From Bryum argenteum (lineage: Eukaryota > Streptophyta > Bryopsida > Bryales > Bryaceae): a stretch of DNA of 64,000 nt. Every line of letters starts with the position of its first letter. Position 1 is the first letter of the stretch. The notes below the pieces were generated by a model. That model did no database searches. It had not been told where the DNA came from and saw nothing but the letters and a program-made list of their open reading frames with translations. Shown here piece by piece: positions 12,482 through 23,142 of this stretch. The stretch spans positions 23,991,001 to 24,055,000 of the forward strand of contig CM073321.1 of NCBI GenBank assembly GCA_037043015.1, in the 5' to 3' direction. Made by a program: the position numbers and the translations under genes.

Positions 12482-14100
12482 ATATGTATGAGCGATTCAA
12501 CCCGTAAGAAGAAACGCCCTAGAGTTGAGCCGGTTGAGAGTGGAGACACCTACCTAGCCCTTCCAAGCAATGGACTCTAAATCCTAACAAGCATTCACAA
12601 ACACCATGCATCCACCATCACACGACCATCAAGACACGAAATGCAATAAACATGACAAAAAAACCAATGGGGAAGAAGAAGTACAATTGGGGTCCAACCT
12701 CAGCTGCACCCTTGGCCACTAAAATGGCTGTATCTCCCTTGTCATTGCTCCTCTTGAGGCAAGCTAGAAATCTACAGAGAGCTAGCTTGATGATGTACTT
12801 GAATCTGGAAGCACATCCCGTGGTTCTTCCTACAACTTGAGTTATGCGGCCTCAAAGTCTGGCCTTTCATTTGCCCTCCACAGTAGACATGCTTTCACTT
12901 AATCGATCCCCATTCCTCCGTCCATGATCCAAGAAGAAGAAGCCTAGGCTCTTTGGAAATCTGGCTTCAAGGCGCTCCTCTCCTCCAAAGGGCTTGCTCA
13001 AATTTGTCTCCTACTGATAGAAATTGTTCTTCAAATCAGCGCCGCCTCTTCTCGCCGTCCGCCGCAAGCCAGTGAAGTCCTCTTGGGAGATCCGCCATAG
13101 CTCCCCCGTTGCTGCTCTTATGACCGCACGCTTGGGCTCGTTGGGAAGCTGGCTCCAAGACGCTTCTCTCCTCTGAAGAGCTTGCTCAAACTCGTCTCCA
13201 GCCAAATGCTACACCTTCCCAAAGTTGGCAGATCCAGATCTTGGTCGGGAAATCCACTCTCCTATCTTCTACCCTAACCTACCCACACTCACATCCACAT
13301 TCAACAACTCCACACCTCCTACTTGCATATTTTCTTCTCATATTAGGTCATACATTTCAAATCTCCATAGCCACAACCCAAGAAGCATCTCTACTCACAC
13401 ACACACATCCAAAAACAAGAGAGCAAAAAACTAGCAAACCCTAGCCAAGAAGTGAGAGACGAAGTGGAAAGAAAATGAGAGAAAGAAAAAGAAATATGAC
13501 ACCAAAGAAAAGATGAGGGGAGAGGGGGAAACATGAGAGAGAAATTGTCCTCTCTCACATTCCTTCTTGCCTTGTTGCTTTCTCAATTACCCATCTACCT
13601 CTAACTCTAATACTACCTCACATCTAATATTCTTCAATTCTAGAAATTTAGTTATCCTTCCTAACATACAATCATGTAATTGTCACAAAATTGCCATACT
13701 CAATGCTTTTCATAATCATTCTAATAACTTCCGAGCCTATTTCTATAAATTCCAATTTAATGCATTTAGCCTATAGGAACCACACAACCTACTATAATCA
13801 AATGTATTTTGTATCTAGATATTCAATAACTAATACGTGAGCCATTTGGATGGCTCACAATATGCGATTTTGTTATCATGGTACGCAAATATAGATTTCA
13901 ATCTAGTATTGGTGTAGGAATCAAAGATACAAACTATTGAGTGTATGTTCAATTTGATGTGATACGTATAAATCTTATGAATATCATTTGCAGTGACTAA
14001 GTAACGTGATACTGATGCTGGTATATAGAGTAAAATGAATGGGAAATATTTTCATGGAGTGTACAAGATACGAGTCAAGTATACAGTAGTTACAAGTACT
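12482..14100. other. noncoding, repeat-derived stretch
   Basis: A short basic reading (RKKKRPRVEPVESGD near 12505) may be the edge of the partner gene or a lost exon. A segment of about 60 bp at 12959-13020 recurs at 13148-13205 (GCTTGCTCAAA...GTCTCC), a diverged direct repeat some 190 bp apart. Around 13230-13420 the plus strand is C/A/T-rich with a CACACACA run, then 13440-13560 is purine-rich (GAGAGA). From 13560 to 14100 it is plain AT-rich. Short ORFs here are compositional and I see no gene. Confidence 0.4.
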
Positions 14101-14134
14101 TGTAGAGTATCTAAGAAACGCGATATAGGTGTAG

Positions 14135-14425
14135 GCCGGGCAGGGCTGGGCCGATTTGGTTCGCTGAAGCTGCCCCGGGTATCAATTCACGGCCGGTCTG
14201 GTCTGACGAGGGCGGTGAGGGCTGGGCCAAGTAGGGCTCACCGGGTAGGGCCAGGTAGGGTTGGGTCAAGTAGGGCCGAGTAGGTCTAGGCTGGGTAGGG
14301 CCGGGTAGGGCTGGGTGAAGTAGAGGCGGGTAGGGCCGAGTAGTGCTGAGCCGGTTCCGGCAGTTGGGCAGGCCGGGGCCGGTCCAATTGTTGGGCCGGT
14401 CCGTGAAGGCAGGGCGAGGGCCAGG
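14135..14425. repeat. G-rich minisatellite (GGGTAGGGCCGGGTAGGGCTG type)
   Basis: About twenty degenerate units of 10-15 bp alternate GGGCCGGG, GGGCTGGG and TAGGG. The strand is very G-rich, with many GGG runs that could form G-quadruplexes. The 147-residue minus-strand ORF through it (proline-rich) is a by-product of composition. It lies about 350 bp upstream of gene A. Confidence 0.7.
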
Positions 14426-14771
14426 GCCGGTCCGGTCCGCTGAGAGGATTCCCTCAGCTACCTGGTCGGCGGTTTTATCCCTCCTCGCAGTTCTTTCGGC
14501 AGCGGCTGGTTCTCCCGCCGCCGCCGACCTAGTTGTTGATCCAGTAGCAGCCAAGGCTCGATCCGCGTCTGATAAGCTCGGCAGGCACTATTTTTAAATA
14601 TTGTCAGTATGACTGACAAAAAGAGTTGGGGAATTGATTGTAGCACCAAGAATAGAGAGAACGGTAGCAATGAAGATGCTTTCAATGGGCTTGTCTGGCC
14701 TAGCTTAAATTCTAAACAACGCTGAACTTATCGATGTCCAGTTCAAATTGAACGAAGGAGCTGCAATTGCA

Positions 14772-17000
14772 ATGGCGAACTTGGGCGAAGAAGTAGAAGT
14801 GACAATGCTGTGCAAAAGAGAGGACGTCGAAAAAGATTTGCAGAATGTGAGTTCAAATTCATCAGAATCAAGCTTGTTCTCGTGGATTTACAGATGCCAT
14901 GCCTATCAACCTAGAGAGGCGATTAAGACGCATGCGGAGTTGGAAGCTTTTTACTCAAAGAATTTCAAGGTTAGAAAAAAAACTTCCATTGAACTCGTAC
15001 TGTACTGCATTAGTATGTTTAAGGAAACTAGGTAGATTCCGCTGACTCTCCTCCTTGGTCGGAGTCGGCCCGGGGATGCCGATGAGTCTCTGCCATCTCA
15101 GTGGAAAGTACGAGTTTGTTCTCTGTGTCCATTGCTCTTCTCAGAAAATTGAATTTTTTTTCAAATTTTCGGCGTATGGAGAGGTCCTCGTGATCTACAG
15201 GTGCTTTGTTCTGGAAGAGGGTTGACACCCTCGCCGTTGCACGCTGGGCTCAAAGGGCTCAGTAATGCCGGATTGGGACGCCCTGAGGTAGCATGTTGTA
15301 GATCGTTGTAAAATGCTGGCACTCTGAATGGCCGTCTTGCCGGTGATGGTTCTTCCTGAGGCTCCTTGCTAAATCTCGGCCTGAGTGCTGGCACAGGAAA
15401 TGGCCGTCATGATGAGCATGTCTGTGTTTGTGCTTGAATTTTTTGAGCAGGATTGTAATTTTTTTCCCGAATTGCTCCTACGACTGCCAGACTTGCATCG
15501 ACGCAAGTCGGGGTGGGTCTCGGCTGCTTCACCTGTTTTCCTATTTGTTTTTCAGAGCTGTGAATTTTTTGTCAAATTTTCGGCCCTTGTAGTGGTCCTC
15601 GTGATCTACAGGTGTTCTGTTCTTGAAGGCGGTCAACACCCTCGCCGTTGCACGCTGGGCTTAGAGGGCACAATGGGATCAGTGATGCCGGTGTTGGGAC
15701 GCCCTGAGGCACCATGCTAGAGCTTGTCATGACGATGCTGGCATTCACAATGGCCGTCCTGCCGGTGATGGAACTCCCTGAGGCACCATGCTAAATCTCG
15801 GCGTGACGGTGTTGGAAGTGGGACTGGCCGTCTTCATGAGCATGTGTGTGTCTTTGCTTGCATCGTTTAGGCAGGATTGGAATTTTTTTGGCCGAATTGC
15901 TCCTACGCCTACCAGACTTGCGTCGACGCAAGTCTAGGTGGGTCTCGGCTGATTTCCCCTGCTTCTCATGAAAAATCTTGTTTGTTTCTCAAAAGTGGGA
16001 ACTTTTTGTCAACTTTTTGTCCTTTGCAGTGGTCCTCGTGATCTCAGGTGCTCTGTTCTCGAAGGGGATCAAGGCTCAGTGATGTCGGGTTGGGACGCCT
16101 CAGGCACCAGGCTATAGATTGTTGTGACGATCCTGACACTCTAAATGGCCGTCTTGCCGGTGATGGTTCTTCCTGAGGCTGATTGCTGAATCTCGGCGTG
16201 ACGGTGCTTGCAGTGGGATTGGCCGTTCTGACGAGCATGTGTGTGTCTGTGCTTGCATTGTCTGAGTAGGATTGAACTTTTTTGGCCGAATTGCTTCTAC
16301 GCCTGCCAGACTTGGGTCGTCGCAAGTCTAGGTGGGTCTCGGCTGATTCACCTGCTTTGCCTCAAAAATCCAGTTTGATTTTCAGAAGAGTCAATTTTTT
16401 GTCAAATGTTCGGGCTTTGCACCGGTCCTTGTTATCTCCAATTGCTTTGTTCTCGAAGGGGATCGACACCCTCGCCGTTGCAGGCTGGGCTCAGAGGGCT
16501 CAGTTGGGTTGCAAGGGCTCAGTGATGCCGGTGTTGGGACGCCCTTAGACACCATGCTGGAGCTCTTCGTGACGAACCTGGCACTCGTTAAGGCCGCCTT
16601 GCTTGTAATGGTTCTCCTTGAGGCTTGCTACCTGGATGAATGCTATCTTAAAGTCGGCTTACTAATGGTTTTGAGTGGTAATGCAGAATCCGTTAAAGCT
16701 GCGTGGAGTTGTACGTGAAGAGGAATCTGATACTGACAGCGACTTGTCTACTCTGAGAGATCATGTCATGGCCGTAGTAGAGTCCCGTCGTTTAGTAGTA
16801 GCATTGTCCTCGGTTCCCGAAACTCCATCTCCTGCCTCCCCTGTCCGTGATCACGTGTTGACGTTGATCGGGTTGCACGAGCGGTTAACAAGCAACTTTG
16901 TAAGAATGAGGCCAAAGCTAGACGTATCGAAGCGAAGGCTTTAGCTAGAATTGCACCACGTCATTCTCCGCGTCTTGCCGCAAAGTTACAATCGATTTAA
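14772..17000 (+). pseudogene. gene A copy 1 (basic-tailed small protein with giant intron)
   Basis: Exon 1 runs from ATG 14772 (MANLGEEVEVTMLCKRED) to a donor at 14970 (AAG|GTTAGA). Exon 2 starts at 16687 after GGTAATGCAG (NPLKLRGVVREEESDTDSD) and runs to a TAA at 16998-17000. The last part is basic: RRIEAKALARIAPRHSPR then LAAKLQSI. Exon 2 has one frame slip near 16880. It pairs clearly with the 56324-61691 copy (same LSxxxxxVxxVEGKRxLVxAL region and the same ARxAPRxSxRxAAK tail). I recognise no family. The intron of about 1.7 kb is filled by a 415-bp tandem repeat. Gene B starts 140 bp downstream, so A and B travel together. Confidence 0.55.
15045..16640. repeat. 415-bp tandem repeat array in gene A intron, copy 1
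   Basis: Four diverged units. The landmark TCCTCGTGATCTACAGGTG recurs at about 15185, 15598, 16032 and 16427, with spacings near 413, 434 and 395 bp. Three units carry a near-perfect palindrome of the type GACTTGCGTCGACGCAAGTC (15490-15509, 15915-15934 exact, 16309-16328). Each unit also has a CTCGGCGTGACGGTG block and a CTCGCCGTTGCACGCTGG block. The ORFs across it are repeats of each other and not genes. Confidence 0.85.
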
Positions 17001-17139
17001 TTGTATGTTCATAGTATATGGTATGTTTATCATATACTTACTTATAAAACGATTATGTAGTATTATTTTTATTGCATTGTTGATTTGACACATTCTTATT
17101 CTTTTTGTGGTGTGTTGTACTTGCTTTCTGAATTGCTAG

Positions 17140-19523
17140 ATGAACATAGATCAAGTCAAACTTGTTCAAGATGCAGAAGATACCCCGCCTCTTCTTAATC
17201 CTCCACAAACTCCATCTTCCGACGGGGATGAACTCTTACTTGATAGTGTCAGAAATGTTGAAGACTTGGGCAATGGAGTTCCGGAAGAGAGTCCATCGAT
17301 GACTGATCGCCAAGCTGAAGCCACACAAGATGAAGATGGACACGAGTATCCTTCCGAGGATGAAGACACCCCTTTGCCTGGGGGTGTCAACGTTGGAATC
17401 GTCCACATGTCTCCTCATCTTCAAAACAAAGATCCGGATTGGAGTGCAGACGAGATGAGAATGATTCACAAAAGTGATTCAATTGCGATCATCAACAGGT
17501 TCCGGTACAAACCTGTGAAAAAGTCTCGCATGCTAATTCCATTTTGTCGTCTTGTTTGTTATCCTAAGGTTTGACCTATCTCCAAACAAGACGTCAGAAA
17601 ATTGGAGAATGAGTTCAACAAAGGCTATTGCGAAGGCGATCGGGTCATGTACGTTTCTCCCATTGATAGGAAAGGGAGAGAGAAAATGGTTGATGCCGAA
17701 GATGCGGTGTGGACGAATCCTCTATGGAAATGTGCTAGTGAAGAGTTTGAGAAGACGTTGCAGTCTGATCCGGATCTTCAACACCTGAGTGACAAGTACT
17801 TTTACGTGTACGAAAGTAACCACCGTGTTACGGCGTGGATTCGACATATAGAGAGGAACCATAAGATGGAACCCTTGTGGTACATCTCCGTGGACTGTAT
17901 CATACTTGATGCTCGAGGAGAGAGCAACCTCCTTCTTGACGCTATGAACGACATAAATTGGTGAGTAATTGTCATAATTTTCCAAATTTATTTGTTTGTA
18001 TTTTGTTTAAGTTCAATATTTCTCATTTTTGATTTCGCTCGGCAGGTCTATTGAACATGACCATGTCGAAGACGGGTTGTGTGCAAAATTGCAGCGCATA
18101 AGGAAGTTTGGTAAACTGAAACTTGAAGATTTCAAGGATCTGATATCTCCACAGGATTACAGAATATGCAAGAACGCCAAAGCAAAAAAAGAAACTTGGT
18201 ATCCTGTATCAGTTGACGTTTTCGTAAAGTTTTTATATGTGGTAAGTTGGGTGGAATGTGATTGTAATGTGATTCTTTGTATTTGGTTTTTTCCACCTTA
18301 TTAATGCTTTTTATATTTTGTACATAGGAGATTAGCAAAGGCATCAGATGACGCTAGAACGAATGAGTACGCCACCGTCCCAAAGGAGAAACAAACAGGA
18401 CCCGAAGTTTGGAAAGCCATGGATAATGCGATCAAAGCAGAAATCAAGTCCATTCGTGGCAAAAACTTCGACAAGATGGTTGCTATGGCCAACAATAAAC
18501 TTGGGAAAGTATTTGCGAAGGAGGTAAAGAAAGCACCCCTTTCATGTTTCATATAACTCTATTCGTAATCATGTTCCATAACTCGATTCTTACTTATAGA
18601 TTTCATATGTAGATTTATTCTCATTAGAGCAAGAACCTGTAACCCGATATGACAATCGATCGCTTACAAATGGTAGCCACTACCAATGTTCACTTCGATT
18701 TCAATAAAAAGTGGCTTCAATGGTGGAAAGCATCAAACGAAGTTCGACGATCTTTTCGCTTCCCAGAAGAACGTCCAATGAAAGATAGAACTTTGATTGC
18801 ATTCCTACATCGCGCTTCTCTTTGGGCATAGATGACTTAATTTTTTGTTACGTGTTTACTAAATTTGAGTTCTTCTGATATTTTAATTTCTAACATGTTT
18901 CATTTTTTTCCCAGCTCGAGCAATCACTTGAAAGTCAATTGCAGAAACTGATTGTCAACGAATACCTCAACATTGAGTGGTCTAGTGTTGTCCTAAAGCC
19001 ATCAGCGTATGTCGAGAAGTGGAGGTTGCTCTTATGGGAGAAGGCATTCGAAAACTATCTTGCTCCTAATGCAAATCCAAAGTTCATCAAAGGCTCGGAT
19101 ATCCACAAGATTACTGGAGGCAAAGCTACAATTAAGCGACTTTTATTCTGGTATGTATCCAATTTTCCTATAAAATATTAATAAAAATGGTACAGCGTAT
19201 TCAATTTTCGCAATCTAATTTGTTTACAATTTTGTAGGTACTTAAAACAAGAGCTCGTTGCCAAGGGAGCCTTCGGTTCGTTCTCTATTCCAATGGAGTT
19301 CGAGGACGTTTCAATCACAAATGATCCCCGCACCTTTTTCTCACCAGCCCAAAAAGAGCGGTTTACCAACTCTCAATTGACGACCGATGGATGGTTTCTT
19401 AAGTGCGACGACAACTACGTGCACAAGCAGGAGAAGCATCTTCTTTGGTACCTTGCTTCAAACGCAGCTGACTCTGCACCGATGGAGATTGACGACGATG
19501 ACGATGACGACCTCTCCATTTAA
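17140..19523 (+). pseudogene. gene B copy 1 (unknown multi-exon protein, WSADE family)
   Basis: At least six exons. Exon 1 runs from ATG 17140 to 17960, with one in-frame TGA near 17573. Then come 18046-18241, about 18328-18523 (frame slip at its start), about 18650-18830, 18915-19150 and 19238-19523. Several junctions (17960|18046 and 19150|19238) splice in phase. The order is an acidic Pro/Ser N-terminus, DPDWSADEMRMIH, a conserved core (FNKGYCEGDRVMYVSPIDRK; EPLWYISVDCIILDARGES), a helical part (IKRLLFWYLKQELVAKG) and a polyaspartate tail. The second copy at 61845-62660 shares WSADE, CRL, EF.KGY.EG.RV.YVSP and QELVA, showing these are selected blocks. No known domain is recognised. Genes A, B and C lie in tandem on the same strand. 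Confidence 0.6.
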
Positions 19524-19589
19524 CCGGACGCACCTGATCTAATCTCTTCACCTTCTTGACCAGTTGCACTGCCCAAGTCTTGAGCAAAC

Positions 19590-21376
19590 ATGAAGCGACG
19601 CAACGTGCTATCGAACCCTGTAGTGCATCTTCAACAAGAATCCAAAGAAATTGCTCCCCTCCAAGAAGAAATTGCAGGGCCAAAAGATGCTGATCTGACT
19701 CAGGCTTCAGCTGGAGCCACAAACAATGCACGTCGACGCGGTGCAAGATTGGCTCAACTTTCTACACGTAGACTTACGAATGTAGGGTCCCCTCCTCAAT
19801 CATTTACCGGTGACAACAACTCCATGAAGTCTCCACGTCGCCTCAGCCAGCCAATATTCGCCAAACGCTCTCTTCTGAAACCCCAACACATTGGTAGCAG
19901 CTCGTCGTCGAAAATATCTGTTACTCTACCTATGTATTTGGAGAAGGGGAACATTGGAGATTTGGTTCATCAATCGTTGAAGACTAGAAATTGGGATTTG
20001 GTAATCCTCGATATCGTCCAGCACATCAAGAAGGTAGTATTTTGTACATTTGTCATTTATGATCTCCCTACTTACATTTTGTACTTGTGAATCTATTAGC
20101 CACTATCTATTTATTGACTTGTATCTCAAATTGGAAAAGACCGAAAGTACCCGTGTTCGGCGATGGAGTATGATCCCAAGCATCCAGGGATTGATCTCAT
20201 TTTTGCAGACGCTCCCAAGAACTTGCCTGTACCGGGCGTGTCTCCAATAGAAATTCCATTCTGGAACCGGCGTGACAAAAACTACTTTGAGAGCCTCTTC
20301 TTCTTTGCCGCGTATCATTTGACAGACGTTGGAGCCATTCTTCTGATGCATCCAAAATGTCATAGAATCGAGCGTACTCTCAGTTCCGAGTCGCATACAT
20401 ATGGTTTTCGTCTTGTTCAAGACTGGTGGGGATATAATCCCCACCCTATAGCCTCTACCGTACCTAAACCGAAAGAGGTACGGAGCAGATTCTAGTTTCC
20501 AATTTCACAATTCATGGTTATTGCCTTCTATGCTTCTATATTAATGTATCTATACTTGTGTTTTGCAGACTCACTGCTTCCATATCAAAGTTTATGTTCG
20601 AGGTTCCAAACTCGGCAAGTGGCACACGCCTACGCAGGTGTGGCAATCATACCTGATGAGGAAGACCACCTCTGTAACTTTGCAAACAAAGAGACATTGC
20701 GTTATCATCCGAACGGTACGCCATGGCGAGGCTTACGAGAGAAGGACCCCTCCTTCATTCAATGTTTCGTGGATTGCCTCACGGACGACGGGGGTATAGT
20801 CTTCGACTAGAGCGCAAGTACAGATAATGTTTCTGTAGACACTACATTAGAATTTGTTTATATATTTCGCATTTCTAACGTGGGCTTCTAATTCTTTAAG
20901 GGCATCTGTAATTGCTTGCGCGCGCTCCAACCGACACCTCATAGCTATGGAACCTGACGAAGAAATCTTTGATGGTGTACTAGCGGATAAGAAGAATGGT
21001 CCTCTCGATGATGAAGAAAGTGGATAATCAGCCCCTCCAGCAGATTATGACTCTGACGAACCAGTCATGAAGCAGCCACGAAAGTTCATTGGTGCGTAAC
21101 ACCATCTTGTATTTTCTTACTTGCTTTTAAATTACGCACTTACAAATCGGTAGTACTGACTTTCTTTGTACTTTTAGGATTGCAGGTCTGAAAGAGCAAT
21201 TGACTCGCAACGCTCATCTCTACAATAGCCCTCTATCAACATTCACCCTACCATCGTACGCTGAGCGTCTTGCTCAAGAGTTTGTTCAAGCTCCATCTCC
21301 TATTTTGTCTGACACTCCATGTCTACGTTATAGCAATAGTGTGCTTAAGTTTATACACTTTGAGGCTGATGAGTGA
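19590..21376 (+). pseudogene. gene C: amino-methyltransferase-like protein (N4/N6 type, beta order)
   Basis: There are five probable exons: 19590-20033, about 20148-20477, 20569-20817, 20901-21091 and 21186-21376. The N-terminus is basic (NNARRRGARLAQLSTRRL). The catalytic part reads DLIFADAP (motif IV position, DPPY-like), AAYHLTDVGAILLMHP, then GFRLVQDWWGYNPHP. Next comes REKDPSFIQCFVDCLTDDGG-IVFD and, across the 20817|20901 splice, a SAxASVIACA stretch (motif I-like), followed by RHLIAMEPDEEIF. Motif IV before motif I is the beta-class order of N4-cytosine/N6-adenine methyltransferases. One TAG sits in motif I and one frame slip in exon 3, so this copy is probably dead. The target (DNA or RNA) is unknown. 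It is the last gene of the A-B-C cassette. Confidence 0.55.
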
Positions 21377-22080
21377 GATCAACACTTTAATGGTACTACA
21401 CCTTCAGCCTAGTGTGTGATTGTTTTTTGATAGGTACTGGACATGGTAGCGCCATACATTCGTAGTTTACCATGATCTATTACTTATATACTATCTATAT
21501 GTGTTTTTCAATATATATGGTTTTATATTTTTATTTATCAGGATTATTGTTTATAGCTTAACCTACACTAAGTGCTTCAAGTATTACTTTAAGTATATCA
21601 ATACTATGTAATCGAAGCCATCCTTGCCCCTTACGTTGACGTCAGCCCTAATTTTGATGTAACTTGTTCAGCTCCAATTTCAATGCATCGGTGTATCTAT
21701 TCTCGTGATCCCATAACCGGACGCGAAATGTAAAAGACTTCACATCTTAATAAGGGGAAAATTGGCTTCTATTTTTATAAGGTGAGAAGCCATGACGTCA
21801 GCCCTAATTTATTGACAACAATGTAAAAACTTTTGAATAATTATTATTTGATGAATTATAGAATGGAGCCAATATTACTTTTGCGCGGAAATAGGATCTA
21901 ACTTCACGGATTTGGGATACTCATTTTGATCAAACTATTCCCAAATATATTTCATCGCCCTTAACTCAATGGTTATAGGGTTACTAACTCAAGTACAATG
22001 AGTGGTAATAGGGTCTTTATCTTTCATAAGAAAAAAAAAATGTGCCAATCACCGCTCTCCGCTCACCGCTCTCCGCTCAC
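21377..22080. other. noncoding region after gene C
   Basis: AT-rich sequence with no ORF of note. A short direct repeat, CACCGCTCTCCGCT, stands at 22050-22078, immediately inside the kinase donor site. No clear element end was found between gene C and the kinase exon. Confidence 0.4.
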
Positions 22081-22082
22081 AC

Positions 22083-22832
22083 CCGTGCGTTCCCCTATGT
22101 GTGAGAGGGCTAAGTCGTTGTGGTGTACTCCAGTCTTATGCACCAGATTCATGATGTATACTAAATTCCAAGCCAGCTTCATCCTATGACGACGGAAAAG
22201 ACTAATTCTGACAGCCTCTTGCGTAGTGAGACTCGGTACGTCTTTTACTTTCGACCAGTCAAGATGTTTGTCGCCAACCTTCTCATCTAACTTCATTCTC
22301 CATTCCACCAATATGTGTAAGCCTCAAATGTTCTTGTATGCAACGCCCAAAACTTGATAATACCTGGATGACTCAAAGGATATATGCGAGCTTTTGCTGC
22401 AGTCTCTATCCTCCTCTTGGAAAGCTTTGCTCCGAAATGGACATGATCTAAAAGGAAGTCTACTCCATGAATCCGCACCTTCCGCACCAGTTCATGGCCT
22501 CCCTCCATGTCGCGGGCTGATAGAGCTTCTATCCTAGCGTCTTGAGGATTCCACACAACTCCCAACCCAGTGTCTCGTTCAAATGTAGCTAGCAAAGCGT
22601 CTTTTTCCCATGCCATCCCCCGGCTTCTATTTTTGCTAAGCTTTAGGATTGAATGTTGCCACCAATCCATCTTGCGTTTAAATTGGTCCTCCTCTTATGT
22701 AAGAGGACTCTGTCCAAATCGCTTCTTCCACAATTCTTTCACATTAAAGATGCATTGTTCAATTGTATTCTCTACCCACAAGTGGTACTGCGAATGATAA
22801 TCCACATCTTTCAATTCTTCCAGTTCCGCCAT
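22083..22832 (-). pseudogene. protein kinase, 5' exon (N-lobe and catalytic loop)
   Basis: The minus strand opens with ATG at 22832 (MAELEELKDVDYHSQYHLWV). After about 110 residues of charged leader it enters a kinase fold: LVRKVRIHGVDFLLDHV, then KARIYPLSHPGIIKFWALHT, then LAWNLVYIMNLVHKTGVHHNDLALSHI, where HND is the HRD position. It ends at donor ACGG|GTGTGAGC (22083/22082). The phase (one base) fits the acceptor at 7171 exactly, restoring GLLKNKICIGVCDWG. One in-frame TAA near 22698 and one frame slip near 22300 mark decay. The usual AxK lysine of the N-lobe is not obvious (FLLD), so even the parent may be atypical. The ATG lies beside a GC array that separates it from a divergent plus-strand gene. 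Confidence 0.65.
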
Positions 22833-22860
22833 GGCCTTTATAATTACTGACTACAATTAC

Positions 22861-23005
22861 CAGCGGTCGGCCCACCTCCTGCTATCGCGACAGCTGTACT
22901 CGCGGTTGCGCCCTCAGTGAACCGCCAGTCGCCCACACCACGTCCTAGCACTATCTGGACCGCCGGTCGCCTTGATTCTGTTACAGCGGTCGCCCCAACG
23001 CGAGG
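22861..23005. promoter_or_regulatory. GC-rich CGGCGGTCGCC array 2, between divergent genes
   Basis: About eight motif copies (GCGGTCGGCC, ACCGCCAGTCGCC, GACCGCCGGTCGCC, GCGGTCGCCCC) fill the gap between the kinase ATG (minus) and the coiled-coil/RING gene (plus). A TATATA box (CCCTATATATTCCCC, 23010-23022) follows on the plus strand, about 120 bp before the ATG at 23143. The array therefore sits where a bidirectional promoter would be. Confidence 0.65.
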
Positions 23006-23142
23006 TTGCCCTATATATTCCCCCATCGTATCTGAACGTCTTATTTGGGTTTAGTGGCCTCGCGCGCTGTCTTACATCTATTAAATTGGCTGCATGCTCG
23101 TTCCGGGTAGGTAATAACTATTTGCCACTTTGGCTATTTCAT

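Noticed and set aside
14111-14554. 147-residue minus-strand ORF in the G-rich minisatellite
   Set aside because: Proline/arginine-rich translation of a simple repeat; no domain, no splice context.
15161-16548. several ORFs on both strands in the 415-bp repeats
   Set aside because: They are repeated versions of one another set by the tandem unit.
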